The translations under genes and the position numbers were made by a program. 64,000 nucleotides of DNA, taken from JBCBSP01 sp039819095 (GTDB lineage Bacteria; Pseudomonadota; Alphaproteobacteria; Caulobacterales; Maricaulaceae). Under the pieces are notes generated by a model. That model was given only the letters and a program-made list of their open reading frames with translations. It had not been told where the DNA came from and did no database searches. Each line of letters begins with the position of its first letter. The first letter of the stretch is position 1. The DNA lies in assembly GCA_039819095.1 (NCBI GenBank), contig JBCBSP010000002.1, forward strand, positions 1 through 64,000, written 5' to 3'. This document shows positions 1-8,424 of the stretch, piece by piece.

Positions 1-1407
1 CTCGTCCTCGCCGGTGATTTCGTACAGGAAGAGATCCTGGGTGACGATCACGTCGCCTTCCATGCCGATCACTTCGGTGATGTGGGTGATCTTGCGCGAA
101 CCGTCGCGCAGGCGCGCGGCCTGAACCACCACGTCGATGGAGCCGGCGATCATCTCCCGGATGGTTTTCGACGGCAGGTTATAGCCGCCCATCGTGATCA
201 TGGATTCAATCCGCGACAGCGCCTCGCGCGGGGAGTTGGCGTGCAGCGTGCCCATCGAGCCGTCATGGCCGGTATTCATCGCCTGCAAGAGGTCGAAGGC
301 CTCAGGGCCGCGCACCTCGCCGACAATGATCCGCTCCGGACGCATCCGCAGACAGTTCTTCACCAGATCGCGCATGGTCACCATGCCCGTGCCTTCCAGG
401 TTCGGCGGGCGGGTTTCGAGGCGCACTACGTGGGGCTGCTGCAGCTGAAGCTCCGCGGCGTCTTCACAGGTGATGACGCGCTCATCTTCGGTGATGAAGC
501 CGGTCAGACAGTTCAGCAGCGTCGTCTTGCCCGAACCGGTGCCGCCGGAGATCAGCACGTTGCAGCGGCTCTCCCCAATGACTTCGAGCACCTTCGCGCC
601 TTCCGGCGTGATGGAACCGAAATCGACCAGGTTCGACATTTTCAGCTTGTCTTTCTTGAACTTCCGGATGGTCAGGGTCGGGCCGTCCAGCGCCAGAGGT
701 GGCGCGATGACGTTCACGCGGCTGCCATCCGCCAGACGCGCATCACAGATCGGGCTGGACTCATCGACCCGCCGGCCGACCTGGGACACGATGCGCTGAC
801 AGATATTCATCAGCTGGGCGTTGTCGCGGAAGCGGATATTGGTCTTCTTCACCCGACCGCCGACTTCGATGAACACATCGCCGGCGCCGTTCACCATGAT
901 GTCGGCGATATCGTCGCGCGCCAGGAGCGGTTCCAGCGGACCGTAGCCGAGCACGTCGTTGCAGATGTCCTGCAGGAGCTGTTCCTGCTCGGCGATCGAC
1001 ATCGCAACATTCTTGATCGAGATGATCTCGGTGACGATGTCGCGGATCTCGTCCGCCGCGGTTTCATTATCCAGACGCGACAGTTGCGACAGATCGATCG
1101 TGTCGATCAGCGCGTTGAAGATCGTCGTCTTGACCTCGTAATACTCAGCCGAACGCTCCGCGCCGACAGTCTCCACCTGGGCTTTGGTCCGGACGCGCGG
1201 CTCGGCTTTCGCTGCCGGCTTAGCCGCCGGTTTCGGCGCTCCAGCCGGTTTGGGCGCAGGCTTGGCGGCGGGCTTCGCAGCGGGCGCAGACGGCGCGGGG
1301 CGCGCAGCTGTCGCGCCAGCCCCGAAACCGCTCGCCGGTTTGGCTTCGCCGGCCGGGCGCGCCGGCGGCGTTTTGACAGTGGTTCCAGAAGGACGCTTGC
1401 CGAACAT
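1..1407 (-). CDS. cpaF: CpaF/TadA type secretion ATPase (3' end cut by window edge)
   Basis: Cytoplasmic hexameric ATPase that powers Flp/Tad pilus assembly. The frame is open from an ATG at 1407 to base 1 (469 codons), so the C-terminus lies outside the window. Residues about 10-75 are an Ala/Pro/Lys-rich linker. The type II/IV secretion ATPase core follows, with Walker A GGTGSGKTT near residues 288-296, a Walker B-like RIIVGEVRG near 359-367, and the histidine box TGHDGSMGTLHANS near 379-392. An AGGAGG lies upstream of the ATG, 18 nt after the cpaE stop. It is last in the visible pilA-cpaABCDEF order; by analogy with Caulobacter, tadB/tadC would be expected beyond the edge. Confidence 0.96.
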   Translation of the reverse strand, partial: MFGKRPSGTTVKTPPARPAGEAKPASGFGAGATAARPAPSAPAAKPAAKPAPKPAGAPKPAAKPAAKAEPRVRTKAQVETVGAERSAEYYEVKTTIFNALIDTIDLSQLSRLDNETAADEIRDIVTEIISIKNVAMSIAEQEQLLQDICNDVLGYGPLEPLLARDDIADIMVNGAGDVFIEVGGRVKKTNIRFRDNAQLMNICQRIVSQVGRRVDESSPICDARLADGSRVNVIAPPLALDGPTLTIRKFKKDKLKMSNLVDFGSITPEGAKVLEVIGESRCNVLISGGTGSGKTTLLNCLTGFITEDERVITCEDAAELQLQQPHVVRLETRPPNLEGTGMVTMRDLVKNCLRMRPERIIVGEVRGPEAFDLLQAMNTGHDGSMGTLHANSPREALSRIESMITMGGYNLPSKTIREMIAGSIDVVVQAARLRDGSRKITHITEVIGMEGDVIVTQDLFLYEITGEDE

Positions 1408-1425
1408 TGCCCGCGCGCGCCTCCT

Positions 1426-2961
1426 CTACGACTTCTTCTTGAAAAGCGAACCGAAGAGGGATTTCGATCCCCCTGCGGAAGAGATTGCGCCGCCGGACCG
1501 ACCGGAGAGCAACCCGGCGAGATGGGCAAAGCCCTCAGCCGCCTTCGACCGCGGATCCAGCTCGGCGATCATTTGACCGTTATTGGCCGCCTTGCCGAAA
1601 AGCTGGGGCTCAAACGGCAGCACCAGGACCGGCGCGGCGCCCAGCGCGTCGGAGAAATCCTTCAGCGGAATGTCAGGCCGCTTCGGACAGCCGGCCATGT
1701 TCACCACGACCTTGGGCGGTTCGTCATTGGGGCGCGCGGTGCGCACCAGGTCGAACAGGTTTTTCGCATTGCGCAGGCAGGCCAGATCGGGCGTGACCAC
1801 CACTACGACCTGATCGGCGCTCAGAATCGTGCGACGGACCCAGGGGCTCCAGGCGTGCGGCAGGTCCAGCACCATGTGCGGCGCCTGGCGGCGCACCTTG
1901 TCGAGCACCTCGTCATAGACGTCCGGGTCGAAATCCCAGTCCTGCTCCAGCGTCGCCGGGGCGGAGAACAGGCTGAGCCGGTCGGTGCAGCGAACCAGCA
2001 ACCGGTCCAGCAGCGCCTCGTCCAGCCGATCCGGCGCGGACAGAGCTTCCGCGATGGTCTGAGCCGGGTCCTGATTGAAGTCGAGCCCGGCGGTGCCGAA
2101 CGACAGATCAAGATCAACCAGAACCGCGTCAGAGCGCAGTTTCTCAGTCAGGCACCAGGCGGTGTTGTGGGCGATCGTGGAAGCGCCGACCCCACCCTTG
2201 GCGCCGACGAAGGCGAGCGCCTTGCCCGCGAAGGGCGCTTCAGGGTCAAGAAACAGGCCGGAGACCGTCTTGATGACGTTCAGAGGGTTCATCGGCGGGA
2301 CGAGATACTCGCTCACCCCGCGCCGCATCAGCTCACGATAGAGAGAGATGTCGTTCGCCGCGCCGACAATGACCACCTTTGTTTCCGGGTCGCAGACCGA
2401 GGCCAGCTCTTCCAGTTGCTGGAACAGCTCCCGGCCGCGCATGCCGGTTTCCACCATGAGCAGGTTGGGCGTGTCTTCGTCGTGGAAGCGCTCAATGGCC
2501 GCAGCCAGACCCCCGAGTTCGACGGTGACATGCGCCTTGGCAAGACGACGATCCTCGCCGGCGGTGTGTATGACGCGGCCCGTCGCCGGGTTTTCGCAGA
2601 AGGCGTGAATGGTGATGCGCGGAACCGGCTGGCTGAGAAGGCGAGCCTCCTCTTCATCCATCTGCGAATAGGACGAGGCCGGCGCCGCATCAGCCGGGGC
2701 TGCGAGCGGTTCGTCAAAGTCGCCGAACGCATCAGCCTCATCCTCGACGAAGCCGCCTTCGACAGCGTTGGCCTCCGCCAGGCGGGCGCCGAAGGGCCGC
2801 GCCTCTTCCGGTTGGGGCGCAGCCGCACCGGACTCAGCCTCGCCAAGAAGGGCGCGTTCGACCGCTTCGGCGTCCAGAAACGGATCGGAGGAATCGACAA
2901 ACTCGTCATCGGCGGCGAAGCCGTCGTCGAATTCATCCAGTTGTGCGTTCGCCTGGCTCAT
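1426..2961 (-). CDS. cpaE: CpaE pilus assembly/localisation ATPase
   Basis: 511 aa. An acidic N-terminal tail (about 1-110) precedes a receiver-like fold (about 115-235, with VVIVGAAND and the SEYLVPP strand). A MinD/ParA-type ATPase domain follows, with the deviant Walker A GAKGGVGAST near 253-262 and the switch LVDLDLSFGTAGLD. In the Caulobacter family CpaE (TadZ) places the Tad machine at the cell pole. The C-terminus is Gly/Ser/Lys-rich (LFGSLFKKKS). It lies between cpaD and cpaF with short gaps, consistent with one operon. Confidence 0.95.
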   Translation of the reverse strand: MSQANAQLDEFDDGFAADDEFVDSSDPFLDAEAVERALLGEAESGAAAPQPEEARPFGARLAEANAVEGGFVEDEADAFGDFDEPLAAPADAAPASSYSQMDEEEARLLSQPVPRITIHAFCENPATGRVIHTAGEDRRLAKAHVTVELGGLAAAIERFHDEDTPNLLMVETGMRGRELFQQLEELASVCDPETKVVIVGAANDISLYRELMRRGVSEYLVPPMNPLNVIKTVSGLFLDPEAPFAGKALAFVGAKGGVGASTIAHNTAWCLTEKLRSDAVLVDLDLSFGTAGLDFNQDPAQTIAEALSAPDRLDEALLDRLLVRCTDRLSLFSAPATLEQDWDFDPDVYDEVLDKVRRQAPHMVLDLPHAWSPWVRRTILSADQVVVVVTPDLACLRNAKNLFDLVRTARPNDEPPKVVVNMAGCPKRPDIPLKDFSDALGAAPVLVLPFEPQLFGKAANNGQMIAELDPRSKAAEGFAHLAGLLSGRSGGAISSAGGSKSLFGSLFKKKS

Positions 2962-2979
2962 GATCGTCCTGGTTCTCGC

Positions 2980-3627
2980 TTAGCCGTCATCGCTGACAAT
3001 GGCGCGTTCGCTCTCAGAGCGGTCCGAGCCGGTGTTTTCACCTGAGCGCCAGCCATCCAGTACGCGCTGGCGCTGCTGGGCGTCGGGCGCATCAAAGGTG
3101 CGCGGGGTGATCAGGTCACGTGGATCGGCGACCATGGCGGCGAGGTTCGCCGCCGTGCTGCAGCCGAAGCCCTCCCAGGGCGCGCCGGGCTTCTGACGGG
3201 CCAGATTATCCCAGCCGGTATCGCAGTCTTCAGCCGTCGCGCGGTAGCGGGTGAAGGAGAAAACCACCGGCCCGCCATAGCCGCGCGACTCATACGCGCC
3301 CCCGGTGATGCGCCGCCAGTCCAGCCCATGCCCGTAGAGCTGGGTGCGCGCATTCGCGATCGCCTGAATGATTGCTTCCTGGTTAGGACCGCCGTCCGGA
3401 TGAGAGATCACCAGCGGGCCATGACCACGCGACTTGAACTCCGACGCGACGCTGGCGATCAGATCCTGCTGAGCCCAGGTCAGGCCGTTATCCAACGGAT
3501 CGACCGCCATTTCCACACGCACGGTTTCCGCCACGGCGCCGGCGCGCGGCAGCGGCTCCGGCGCCGTGGCGCAGGCGGTGGCGAGAAGTCCGCTCGCAAG
3601 AAGAAGGATCAAGCGCATCATCGCCAT
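2980..3627 (-). CDS. cpaD: CpaD pilus lipoprotein
   Basis: 215 aa from the chosen ATG at 3627, which overlaps the cpaC stop as TGATG and so suggests coupled translation. An upstream in-frame start at 3660 would lie inside cpaC and is less likely. The N-terminus MAMMRLILLLASGLLATAC is a lipoprotein signal with lipobox ATAC (Cys about 19). The body contains the NGLTWAQQDLIASVASEF and GHGPLVISHPDGG segments typical of the CpaD/TadD-associated family. Expected role: periplasmic or outer-membrane lipoprotein assisting the CpaC secretin. Confidence 0.9.
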   Translation of the reverse strand: MAMMRLILLLASGLLATACATAPEPLPRAGAVAETVRVEMAVDPLDNGLTWAQQDLIASVASEFKSRGHGPLVISHPDGGPNQEAIIQAIANARTQLYGHGLDWRRITGGAYESRGYGGPVVFSFTRYRATAEDCDTGWDNLARQKPGAPWEGFGCSTAANLAAMVADPRDLITPRTFDAPDAQQRQRVLDGWRSGENTGSDRSESERAIVSDDG

Positions 3628-5210
3628 CACTCCAGGCTGAAGCCGACAGGACCGGCCCATCCGCGACCCTCCACATCCGCGCCCGGCGCGGCATAGACCC
3701 GGTTCAAGCGGCCGAAGAAGGCCGCTGACAGGGCGCTGGCCGGCGCAAAGCCCTCATCAGGTGAAGACAGCGCGTCCGGATCGGTCGGATCGACGAGATA
3801 GGGCGTCACGATAAACACCAGCTCGGTTTCGTTGTTGGCGAAATCGCGCGAACGAAAGAGCGAACCCAGAACCGGAAGCCGGTCCAGCCCCGGCACGCTA
3901 TCCAGAGACTGGCGGGTCTCCTCCTGGATCAGTCCGGCGATCACAAGGCTGCCGCCCGACGGCAGCTCAACCGTGGTCTCTGCGCGGTTCACCTCAAGGG
4001 CCGGAATAGTCAGACCGGCCACTGTGCCCACCACATTGCCATCCTCGTCACGGACCTGGGATGAGCTCAGCGACAGAGCGCCCTCGCTGGAAGGCTCTGA
4101 CACCTCTGTCGACAACCGCAGCGAAATGCGCCCCTCCGACAGGACGGTCGGAGTAAAGCCCAACCCAACGCCAACCTGACGGTACTCTATGGAGATATTG
4201 CCGTCGCGATCGCGTCCGGCCGGGATCGGAATCTCGCCCCCGGCGAGGAAGCTGCCGGACTCCCCGGAGATTGCGGTGATGTTCGGCTCGGCCAGCGTGC
4301 GCACCAGCCCTACGCGCTCCAGCGCGTTCAGCGTTGCGCCCAAAGAACTCTGGATTACGCCATCGACCAGGTTCTGCGTCTGCAGCCCCCCAGCCAGCCC
4401 GCCGAGCGCGGTGCCGGCGATATTAAAAGCGTTCTGCGTGCCGAAATTGCCGCCCGACTGGAAGCGGCCCGGCGAGTAGACGTCAAACACCGGCGCGCCG
4501 AATTCATCGCTGAGCGGGTTACCGAGATCGTCAGTGGCGCGCACGCGCACCGGAGGCGTCAGGTCGCCGAAATTCTGCTGACCGTTCAGGTTCACCCCGA
4601 TCTGGCGCACGATGGAGCGCTCCATCTCCACGATGCGCACCTTCAGCAGAACCTGCTCGCGCCCTTCGATGGTGAGGAAGCTGATCACCTGCTCCGGGTC
4701 ATCGGCCCAGCGATGCGCGACGCGCAGCGCGGTGTCCGCAGCCACCGAAGACGGCACCGTGCCGGACAGGACGATATTCGCGTTCATGCTCTCAGCGGTG
4801 ATGCGGCCCTGCGGCACGAAGCGATCGAGCGCGTCCTGCAGCGCGACGATGTCGCGCTCCACGCGCACGTCGAGATCCAGGATGAGCTCGCCATGGCCAT
4901 CGAAGAAGAAGATGTTCGTCCGCCCGACCGCCTGGGCCAGAAGGAAGGCGCGCGTCGGCGTGCGAACGACGGCCTCGGCGACCTCCGGGTTTGCGACCAC
5001 CACGTCTGCGGCGTCAACCGGCAGGTGGATAACCCCGGCCTGGCCCAGCGGAAGGGAAACGCTTTCCGAAGCCGGCCCGGCGCCCGGCTCGCGGATGACG
5101 ACCTGAAGCGTATTGCCGCGCTCCTGCGCAGCGGGGACCTGGGCGGCGAAGGCCGATGGCGCTGACAAGCCGGCAAGGGCCGCGATCAGCGCGAGGAAGC
5201 GAGCGCTCAT
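3627..5210 (-). CDS. cpaC: CpaC outer-membrane secretin of the Tad pilus
   Basis: 527 aa with a Sec signal peptide (MSARFLALIAALAGLSAPSAFA, cleavage near residue 22). A pilus-formation N-terminal domain (about 45-125, including VAEAVVRTPTRAFLLAQAVGRTNIFFFD) and a BON-like segment (about 130-190) precede the secretin domain (about 270-470). The secretin core shows VRTLAEPNITAISGESGSFLAGGEIPIP and the late motif VPGLDRLPVLGSLFRSRDF. It should form the outer-membrane channel for the Flp fibre. Its ATG overlaps the end of cpaB, and its stop overlaps the start of cpaD. Confidence 0.95.
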   Translation of the reverse strand: MSARFLALIAALAGLSAPSAFAAQVPAAQERGNTLQVVIREPGAGPASESVSLPLGQAGVIHLPVDAADVVVANPEVAEAVVRTPTRAFLLAQAVGRTNIFFFDGHGELILDLDVRVERDIVALQDALDRFVPQGRITAESMNANIVLSGTVPSSVAADTALRVAHRWADDPEQVISFLTIEGREQVLLKVRIVEMERSIVRQIGVNLNGQQNFGDLTPPVRVRATDDLGNPLSDEFGAPVFDVYSPGRFQSGGNFGTQNAFNIAGTALGGLAGGLQTQNLVDGVIQSSLGATLNALERVGLVRTLAEPNITAISGESGSFLAGGEIPIPAGRDRDGNISIEYRQVGVGLGFTPTVLSEGRISLRLSTEVSEPSSEGALSLSSSQVRDEDGNVVGTVAGLTIPALEVNRAETTVELPSGGSLVIAGLIQEETRQSLDSVPGLDRLPVLGSLFRSRDFANNETELVFIVTPYLVDPTDPDALSSPDEGFAPASALSAAFFGRLNRVYAAPGADVEGRGWAGPVGFSLE

Positions 5211-5998
5211 GGCTGGCCTCCCAGCGCGACGCGCTGCTCAACGCCGTAGCGGAAAACCCGCACAACCTGTTCTTCGGTCGGGTCGCCTTCCTCGAACACG
5301 GCGAGCCCCTCATCGCCGATATCAGCGACCGAGCGCAGCACGAGCGACACATCGCCGGCCGCGACCGCGCGCGCGAGCAGCCGCGCCTGATTCGGGGTGA
5401 CTTCCAGCGTTGCGGTGGACCCGACAAACGCGCCGTCTTCTTCTTCAGAATAGGTCTGGTCTATAGCCAGAACGCGCGCGTTCTCCACCACCAGATCGGC
5501 GCTATAGCCCTCGTCTTCGGAGATGGTGGAGATCACATCGACCCGGTCATTGGGAAGGATGAAGCCGCCCGCCCCAGCCTCCGCTGAGGTGGGCACGGCG
5601 ACGGCCCGCATGCCCGGCGTCAGCACGGCAGCCATGAAGCCGGCCTCGCCGGCCTGGACCAGCTTGCGCGCGGTGACCGGCTCGCCCTCGCCCACAGGCG
5701 CGCGAACGACCGCGCCGATATAGCGTTGCAGCGCCTCGCTATCGCCAGCTTCGGTGAAATAGGCCTCGATCAAGGCCTCTTCCGGCCAGGCGCGCCAGTA
5801 AAGATCGTCACTGGTCAGACGCTGGCCGGGCGTAAACTCTCCGCGAAAAGCCAGAACCCGTTCGGTCGGCGCCTCGCGAACCTCCACCGCAGCGGGCGAT
5901 GCGGCCTGTTGCGGCTGCATCGCGGAGCGCACGAACAGCGCCGCAACGATCGCAGCCAGAGCGGCGACAGCGAGAATAACGATGCGCATCACATTCAT
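5207..5998 (-). CDS. cpaB: CpaB/RcpC pilus assembly protein
   Basis: 263 aa from the ATG at 5998 (MNVMRIVIL), which has an AGGGG about 9 nt upstream. The in-frame ATG at 6028 is less well placed. One N-terminal membrane helix (about 4-26) is followed by an SAF/AFP-like domain (about 50-120, with TPGQRLTSDDLYWRAWPEEAL) and an RcpC-type domain containing GMRAVAVPTSAEAGAGGFILPNDRVDVI. The protein is membrane-anchored with its bulk in the periplasm, and is thought to work with the secretin. Its stop overlaps the cpaC start by 4 nt. Confidence 0.93.
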   Translation of the reverse strand: MNVMRIVILAVAALAAIVAALFVRSAMQPQQAASPAAVEVREAPTERVLAFRGEFTPGQRLTSDDLYWRAWPEEALIEAYFTEAGDSEALQRYIGAVVRAPVGEGEPVTARKLVQAGEAGFMAAVLTPGMRAVAVPTSAEAGAGGFILPNDRVDVISTISEDEGYSADLVVENARVLAIDQTYSEEEDGAFVGSTATLEVTPNQARLLARAVAAGDVSLVLRSVADIGDEGLAVFEEGDPTEEQVVRVFRYGVEQRVALGGQP

Positions 5999-6127
5999 GA
6001 CGGCCCCTGACGGCGTTGCCCGGCGCAATGCGCCCTTCTTAGGGGCGATCTGACCGGGAAATCCTCAAAGGCGCGTTAACGCTTTAGATGAACGCAAGCT
6101 TGTTGGCAGGAATGGTGAATCGCGCGT

Positions 6128-6631
6128 TCACGCCACCATGCGCAGAGCGAGGTGGCTGGAAGGCAGAACCCACAGCGCCCCGGCGGCGATGGCGACCGCA
6201 TACGGGGCGGGCGCGCCCGGCGCGAGCGGGCCGGCGCGCATCCAGTCGCCGCCGAAGGGCAGCGCCGGGACAAAACGGCGCGCCAGCACCAGAAGCAGGG
6301 CCAGAATGCCGCCTGCAACAGCCGACATCAAAATGAACCCCATCGCATCCGGCCAGCTGAACCACAGGGCTCCGGCTGCAATGAGCTTGGCGTCGCCGCC
6401 GCCCATCCAGCGCATCAACCACATGCCTACCATGACGGCGAGCGCCACAAAGCCGACCGCCAGCGAGACGCCGGCCTCAGCCCAGCTCAAACCCATGGCG
6501 AGCGCGCCAGCCGGCCAGACCGCCGCCAGAAGACCGGGTATCCAGTTGGGAATGGTGTAGCCGCGCACATCCGTCCATGCCGCAAGCAACATCATGAAAC
6601 CGAGAAACAACACCGCTGTATTGGCAAGCAT
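6128..6631 (-). CDS. cpaA: CpaA/TadV prepilin peptidase
   Basis: About 167 aa from ATG 6631 (MLANTAVLFLG); an in-frame start at 6646 is also possible. It is an integral membrane aspartic peptidase of the A24 family, short like TadV/CpaA and lacking the N-methyltransferase domain of PilD. Both catalytic aspartates are visible: AWTDVRGYTIPN (Asp near residue 21) and MGGGDAKL (Asp near 77). It should cleave the Flp prepilin encoded next door and the TadE-like pseudopilins at 7.9-8.9 kb. It lies between pilA and cpaB, as in Caulobacter. Confidence 0.92.
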   Translation of the reverse strand: MLANTAVLFLGFMMLLAAWTDVRGYTIPNWIPGLLAAVWPAGALAMGLSWAEAGVSLAVGFVALAVMVGMWLMRWMGGGDAKLIAAGALWFSWPDAMGFILMSAVAGGILALLLVLARRFVPALPFGGDWMRAGPLAPGAPAPYAVAIAAGALWVLPSSHLALRMVA

Positions 6632-6740
6632 GTCACGCCCTCGCACTCGTTAGGCCCTGATCGAGAACGCATTTCAGCAGATCGTGCTTAATATCCGGTG
6701 CACGCCGAACATCTGGGCGGCACCATCCGCACAAACAAAA

Positions 6741-6762
6741 GGGCCGCTCTTTCGAGCGGCCC
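6741..6762 (-). terminator. Rho-independent terminator after pilA
   Basis: The perfect 8-bp inverted repeat GGGCCGCT / AGCGGCCC has a 6-nt loop. Read on the minus strand it is followed by TTTTGTTTG. It separates the highly expressed major pilin from the downstream cpa genes, so cpaA-F would depend on partial read-through or on their own promoter. Confidence 0.8.
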
Positions 6763-6804
6763 TTCGTGCAGCCGGCGCGAGATGCGCGGCTTAACCTGAC
6801 GGTC

Positions 6805-6978
6805 TTAGGACGGCATTTGGCCGGTGACCGAGGTGTTCAGGCTGGTGAACCAGCCGGCGACGTCGAGAATGCTGAACGCGCCGATGATGGCGGTCGCAAC
6901 CAGGGCGGCGATCAGACCATACTCGATAGCCGTGGCGCCAGACTCGTCTTTAATGAAACGCGAAACCAGATTTTTCAT
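6805..6978 (-). CDS. pilA: Flp-type major pilin
   Basis: 57 aa. The ATG at 6978 is preferred over the in-frame GTG at 6987 because AAGGAG sits 8 nt upstream of it. The type IVb prepilin leader MKNLVSRFIKDESGATAIEYGLIAALVATAII shows the G/A-T-A-I-E-Y context cleaved by CpaA, with the conserved Glu five residues into the mature protein followed by the hydrophobic spine. The short tail ends TSLNTSVTGQMPS. It is the structural subunit of the pilus assembled by the adjacent operon. No second flp copy is seen in the window. Confidence 0.95.
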   Translation of the reverse strand: MKNLVSRFIKDESGATAIEYGLIAALVATAIIGAFSILDVAGWFTSLNTSVTGQMPS

Positions 6979-7245
6979 CCCACTCACTCCTTATTGGACT
7001 TTGGTTGTCGCCCAGAAGCAAAGTCCGTCCCGACCCGTTCTGAACATGACGCAAGTAAAACCCGAGACGATTGCGATCGCGTAAATTTCCATGCTTTATT
7101 TTTGGTAAACCTGAATTCGTATCTCTATAGTCAACAAAGAGTAAATATAAATACTCATTAAGCATGTGTAGCCAGCTCACGCTGCGTTTAGACTTCCTTC
7201 ACGCGCGCGAGCGACAAACGCTCCATAGAGTCTATGGAGGGTCGA
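6979..7245. promoter_or_regulatory. AT-rich divergent promoter region between pilA and the plus-strand pilus-associated genes
   Basis: This 267-nt non-coding stretch contains the most AT-rich sequence in this part of the window (about 7080-7165). On the minus strand there is a TTAA-N7-TTAT element at 7147-7161, one mismatch from the TTAA-N7-TTAA CtrA consensus. A TTGACT hexamer lies closer to pilA. No transcription start can be fixed from sequence alone. Confidence 0.45.
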
Positions 7246-7713
7246 ATGATCCGCACCGCCCTGGCGTCCATCCTCGCCGCCGCGCTCGCAGCCATCGCTG
7301 GCGCGGGCGCTCTGGCGCATGACCGCACGCATACTGTGACCGCTGATCAGGCTTCGCTTCTGCGCCTGCCCGGCGACGCGGCCGCGATCGTGATCGGCAA
7401 TCCGTCGATCGCCGACGCCACGCTTTATGATGCGCGTACCATCTTCGTGACCGGCAAGCTGTTCGGGCGCACCAATATCATCGCCCTGGACGGAAGCGGG
7501 CGGGTCATCCACACCGCTGACGTTGTGGTGACCAAGTCGGACCGCAATTCGCTCACCGTGTTCCGCAACACCGAGCAACGCAGCTTCGACTGTGCGCCGC
7601 GTTGCCAAGCCAGCCCGCAGGTTGGCGACGGGACGGACTGGTTTGAGGACCGCTCCGCCCAGCAAGCCGCGCGCATGGGAACCGCCGAAGCGGGCGGCGC
7701 GGACCCGAACTAG
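7246..7713 (+). CDS. Stand-alone CpaC N-terminal-domain protein (pilus-formation N-terminal family)
   Basis: 155 aa from ATG 7246, which has GGAGG at 7236-7240. A Sec signal peptide (MIRTALASILAAALAAIAGAGALA) precedes one domain (about 30-105) that matches the N-terminal region of CpaC motif by motif: LLRLPGDAAAIVIGNPSIADA, then FVTGKLFGRTNIIALDGSG. There is no secretin domain. The tail carries two Cys (DCAPRCQ) and is Gln/Ala-rich. It is divergent from pilA and followed by two TadE-like genes. I infer a periplasmic accessory of the Tad pilus, but its exact role is not known to me. Confidence 0.8.
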   Translation: MIRTALASILAAALAAIAGAGALAHDRTHTVTADQASLLRLPGDAAAIVIGNPSIADATLYDARTIFVTGKLFGRTNIIALDGSGRVIHTADVVVTKSDRNSLTVFRNTEQRSFDCAPRCQASPQVGDGTDWFEDRSAQQAARMGTAEAGGADPN

Positions 7714-7875
7714 CCTCAATCAATCCAGCTTCGCGCAGCCGCCCCTACTAAGGATGTATGCGCAAACCAGGCTCCATGTCTGGTAAACACAAGATTCACC
7801 GTCTTCTTTCAGCCGGCCTTAAGCCCGCTGCGCGATAATCATCCTGTGTTTTGATCGAACAGGGATGGCGCAGCG

Positions 7876-8424
7876 ATGGGCCGCACTATCGTTCTTGTCT
7901 TGTGGATGCGGCGTTTCGCCGAAGCCCGCCGCGGCTCAGCCGCGGTGGAATTCGCGCTGATCGCCGGCCCTTTCTTTGCCCTGATGATGGCTATTCTGGA
8001 AGTTGGACTGGTCTTCTTCACCAGCTCGGTGATGGAAGACTCCATGCTTCAGGCCGCGCGCGAAATCCGCACCGGCGAGTTTCAGACCGGCGGCAATGGG
8101 CGCGCCGATTTCCTGGACACGGTCTGCGAGTCCTTTGGCAATATCGGCGACTGCAGCAAGCTGAGCGTTGATGTGCGCACCTTCGACAATTTCACCTCGG
8201 TGACAGTGCCTGATCCGGTGGTCGATGACGAATTCAGTGATGCGGGCTTCGTGTTCGAGCCGGGCGGCGCGGGCGATGTCGTTCTGGTGCGGGTCTTCTA
8301 CCGTAAGAAGCTGTTCACGCCGTCGCTCGGCGTGGGCCTGGCCAACATCGCAGATAATGAAGTGCTGATGAGCGCGGCGACCGCCTTCCGCTCCGAGCCC
8401 TTCGCGCAGGATGGAGGCGAGTGA
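7876..8424 (+). CDS. TadE-like pseudopilin 1
   Basis: 182 aa. The N-terminal TadE signature is a basic stretch followed by RRGSAAVEFALIAGPFFALMMAILEVGLVFF (about 18-48), with the conserved Glu at the start of the hydrophobic helix. The processed prepilin-like peptide would leave a periplasmic domain with two Cys (CESFGNIGDC). Members of this family are minor pseudopilins cleaved by the TadV/CpaA peptidase. The ATG lies 163 nt after the preceding gene, and the stop overlaps the next start as TGATG. Confidence 0.85.
   Translation: MGRTIVLVLWMRRFAEARRGSAAVEFALIAGPFFALMMAILEVGLVFFTSSVMEDSMLQAAREIRTGEFQTGGNGRADFLDTVCESFGNIGDCSKLSVDVRTFDNFTSVTVPDPVVDDEFSDAGFVFEPGGAGDVVLVRVFYRKKLFTPSLGVGLANIADNEVLMSAATAFRSEPFAQDGGE

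Noticed and set aside
82..3045. 987-codon open frame on the plus strand
   Set aside because: It is antisense to cpaF and cpaE, whose minus-strand frames carry full ATPase motifs. High GC keeps the opposite frame open.
6055..6100. GTTAAC near the cpaB start as a CtrA half site
   Set aside because: The second TTAA at the right spacing is missing, and single half sites are expected by chance.
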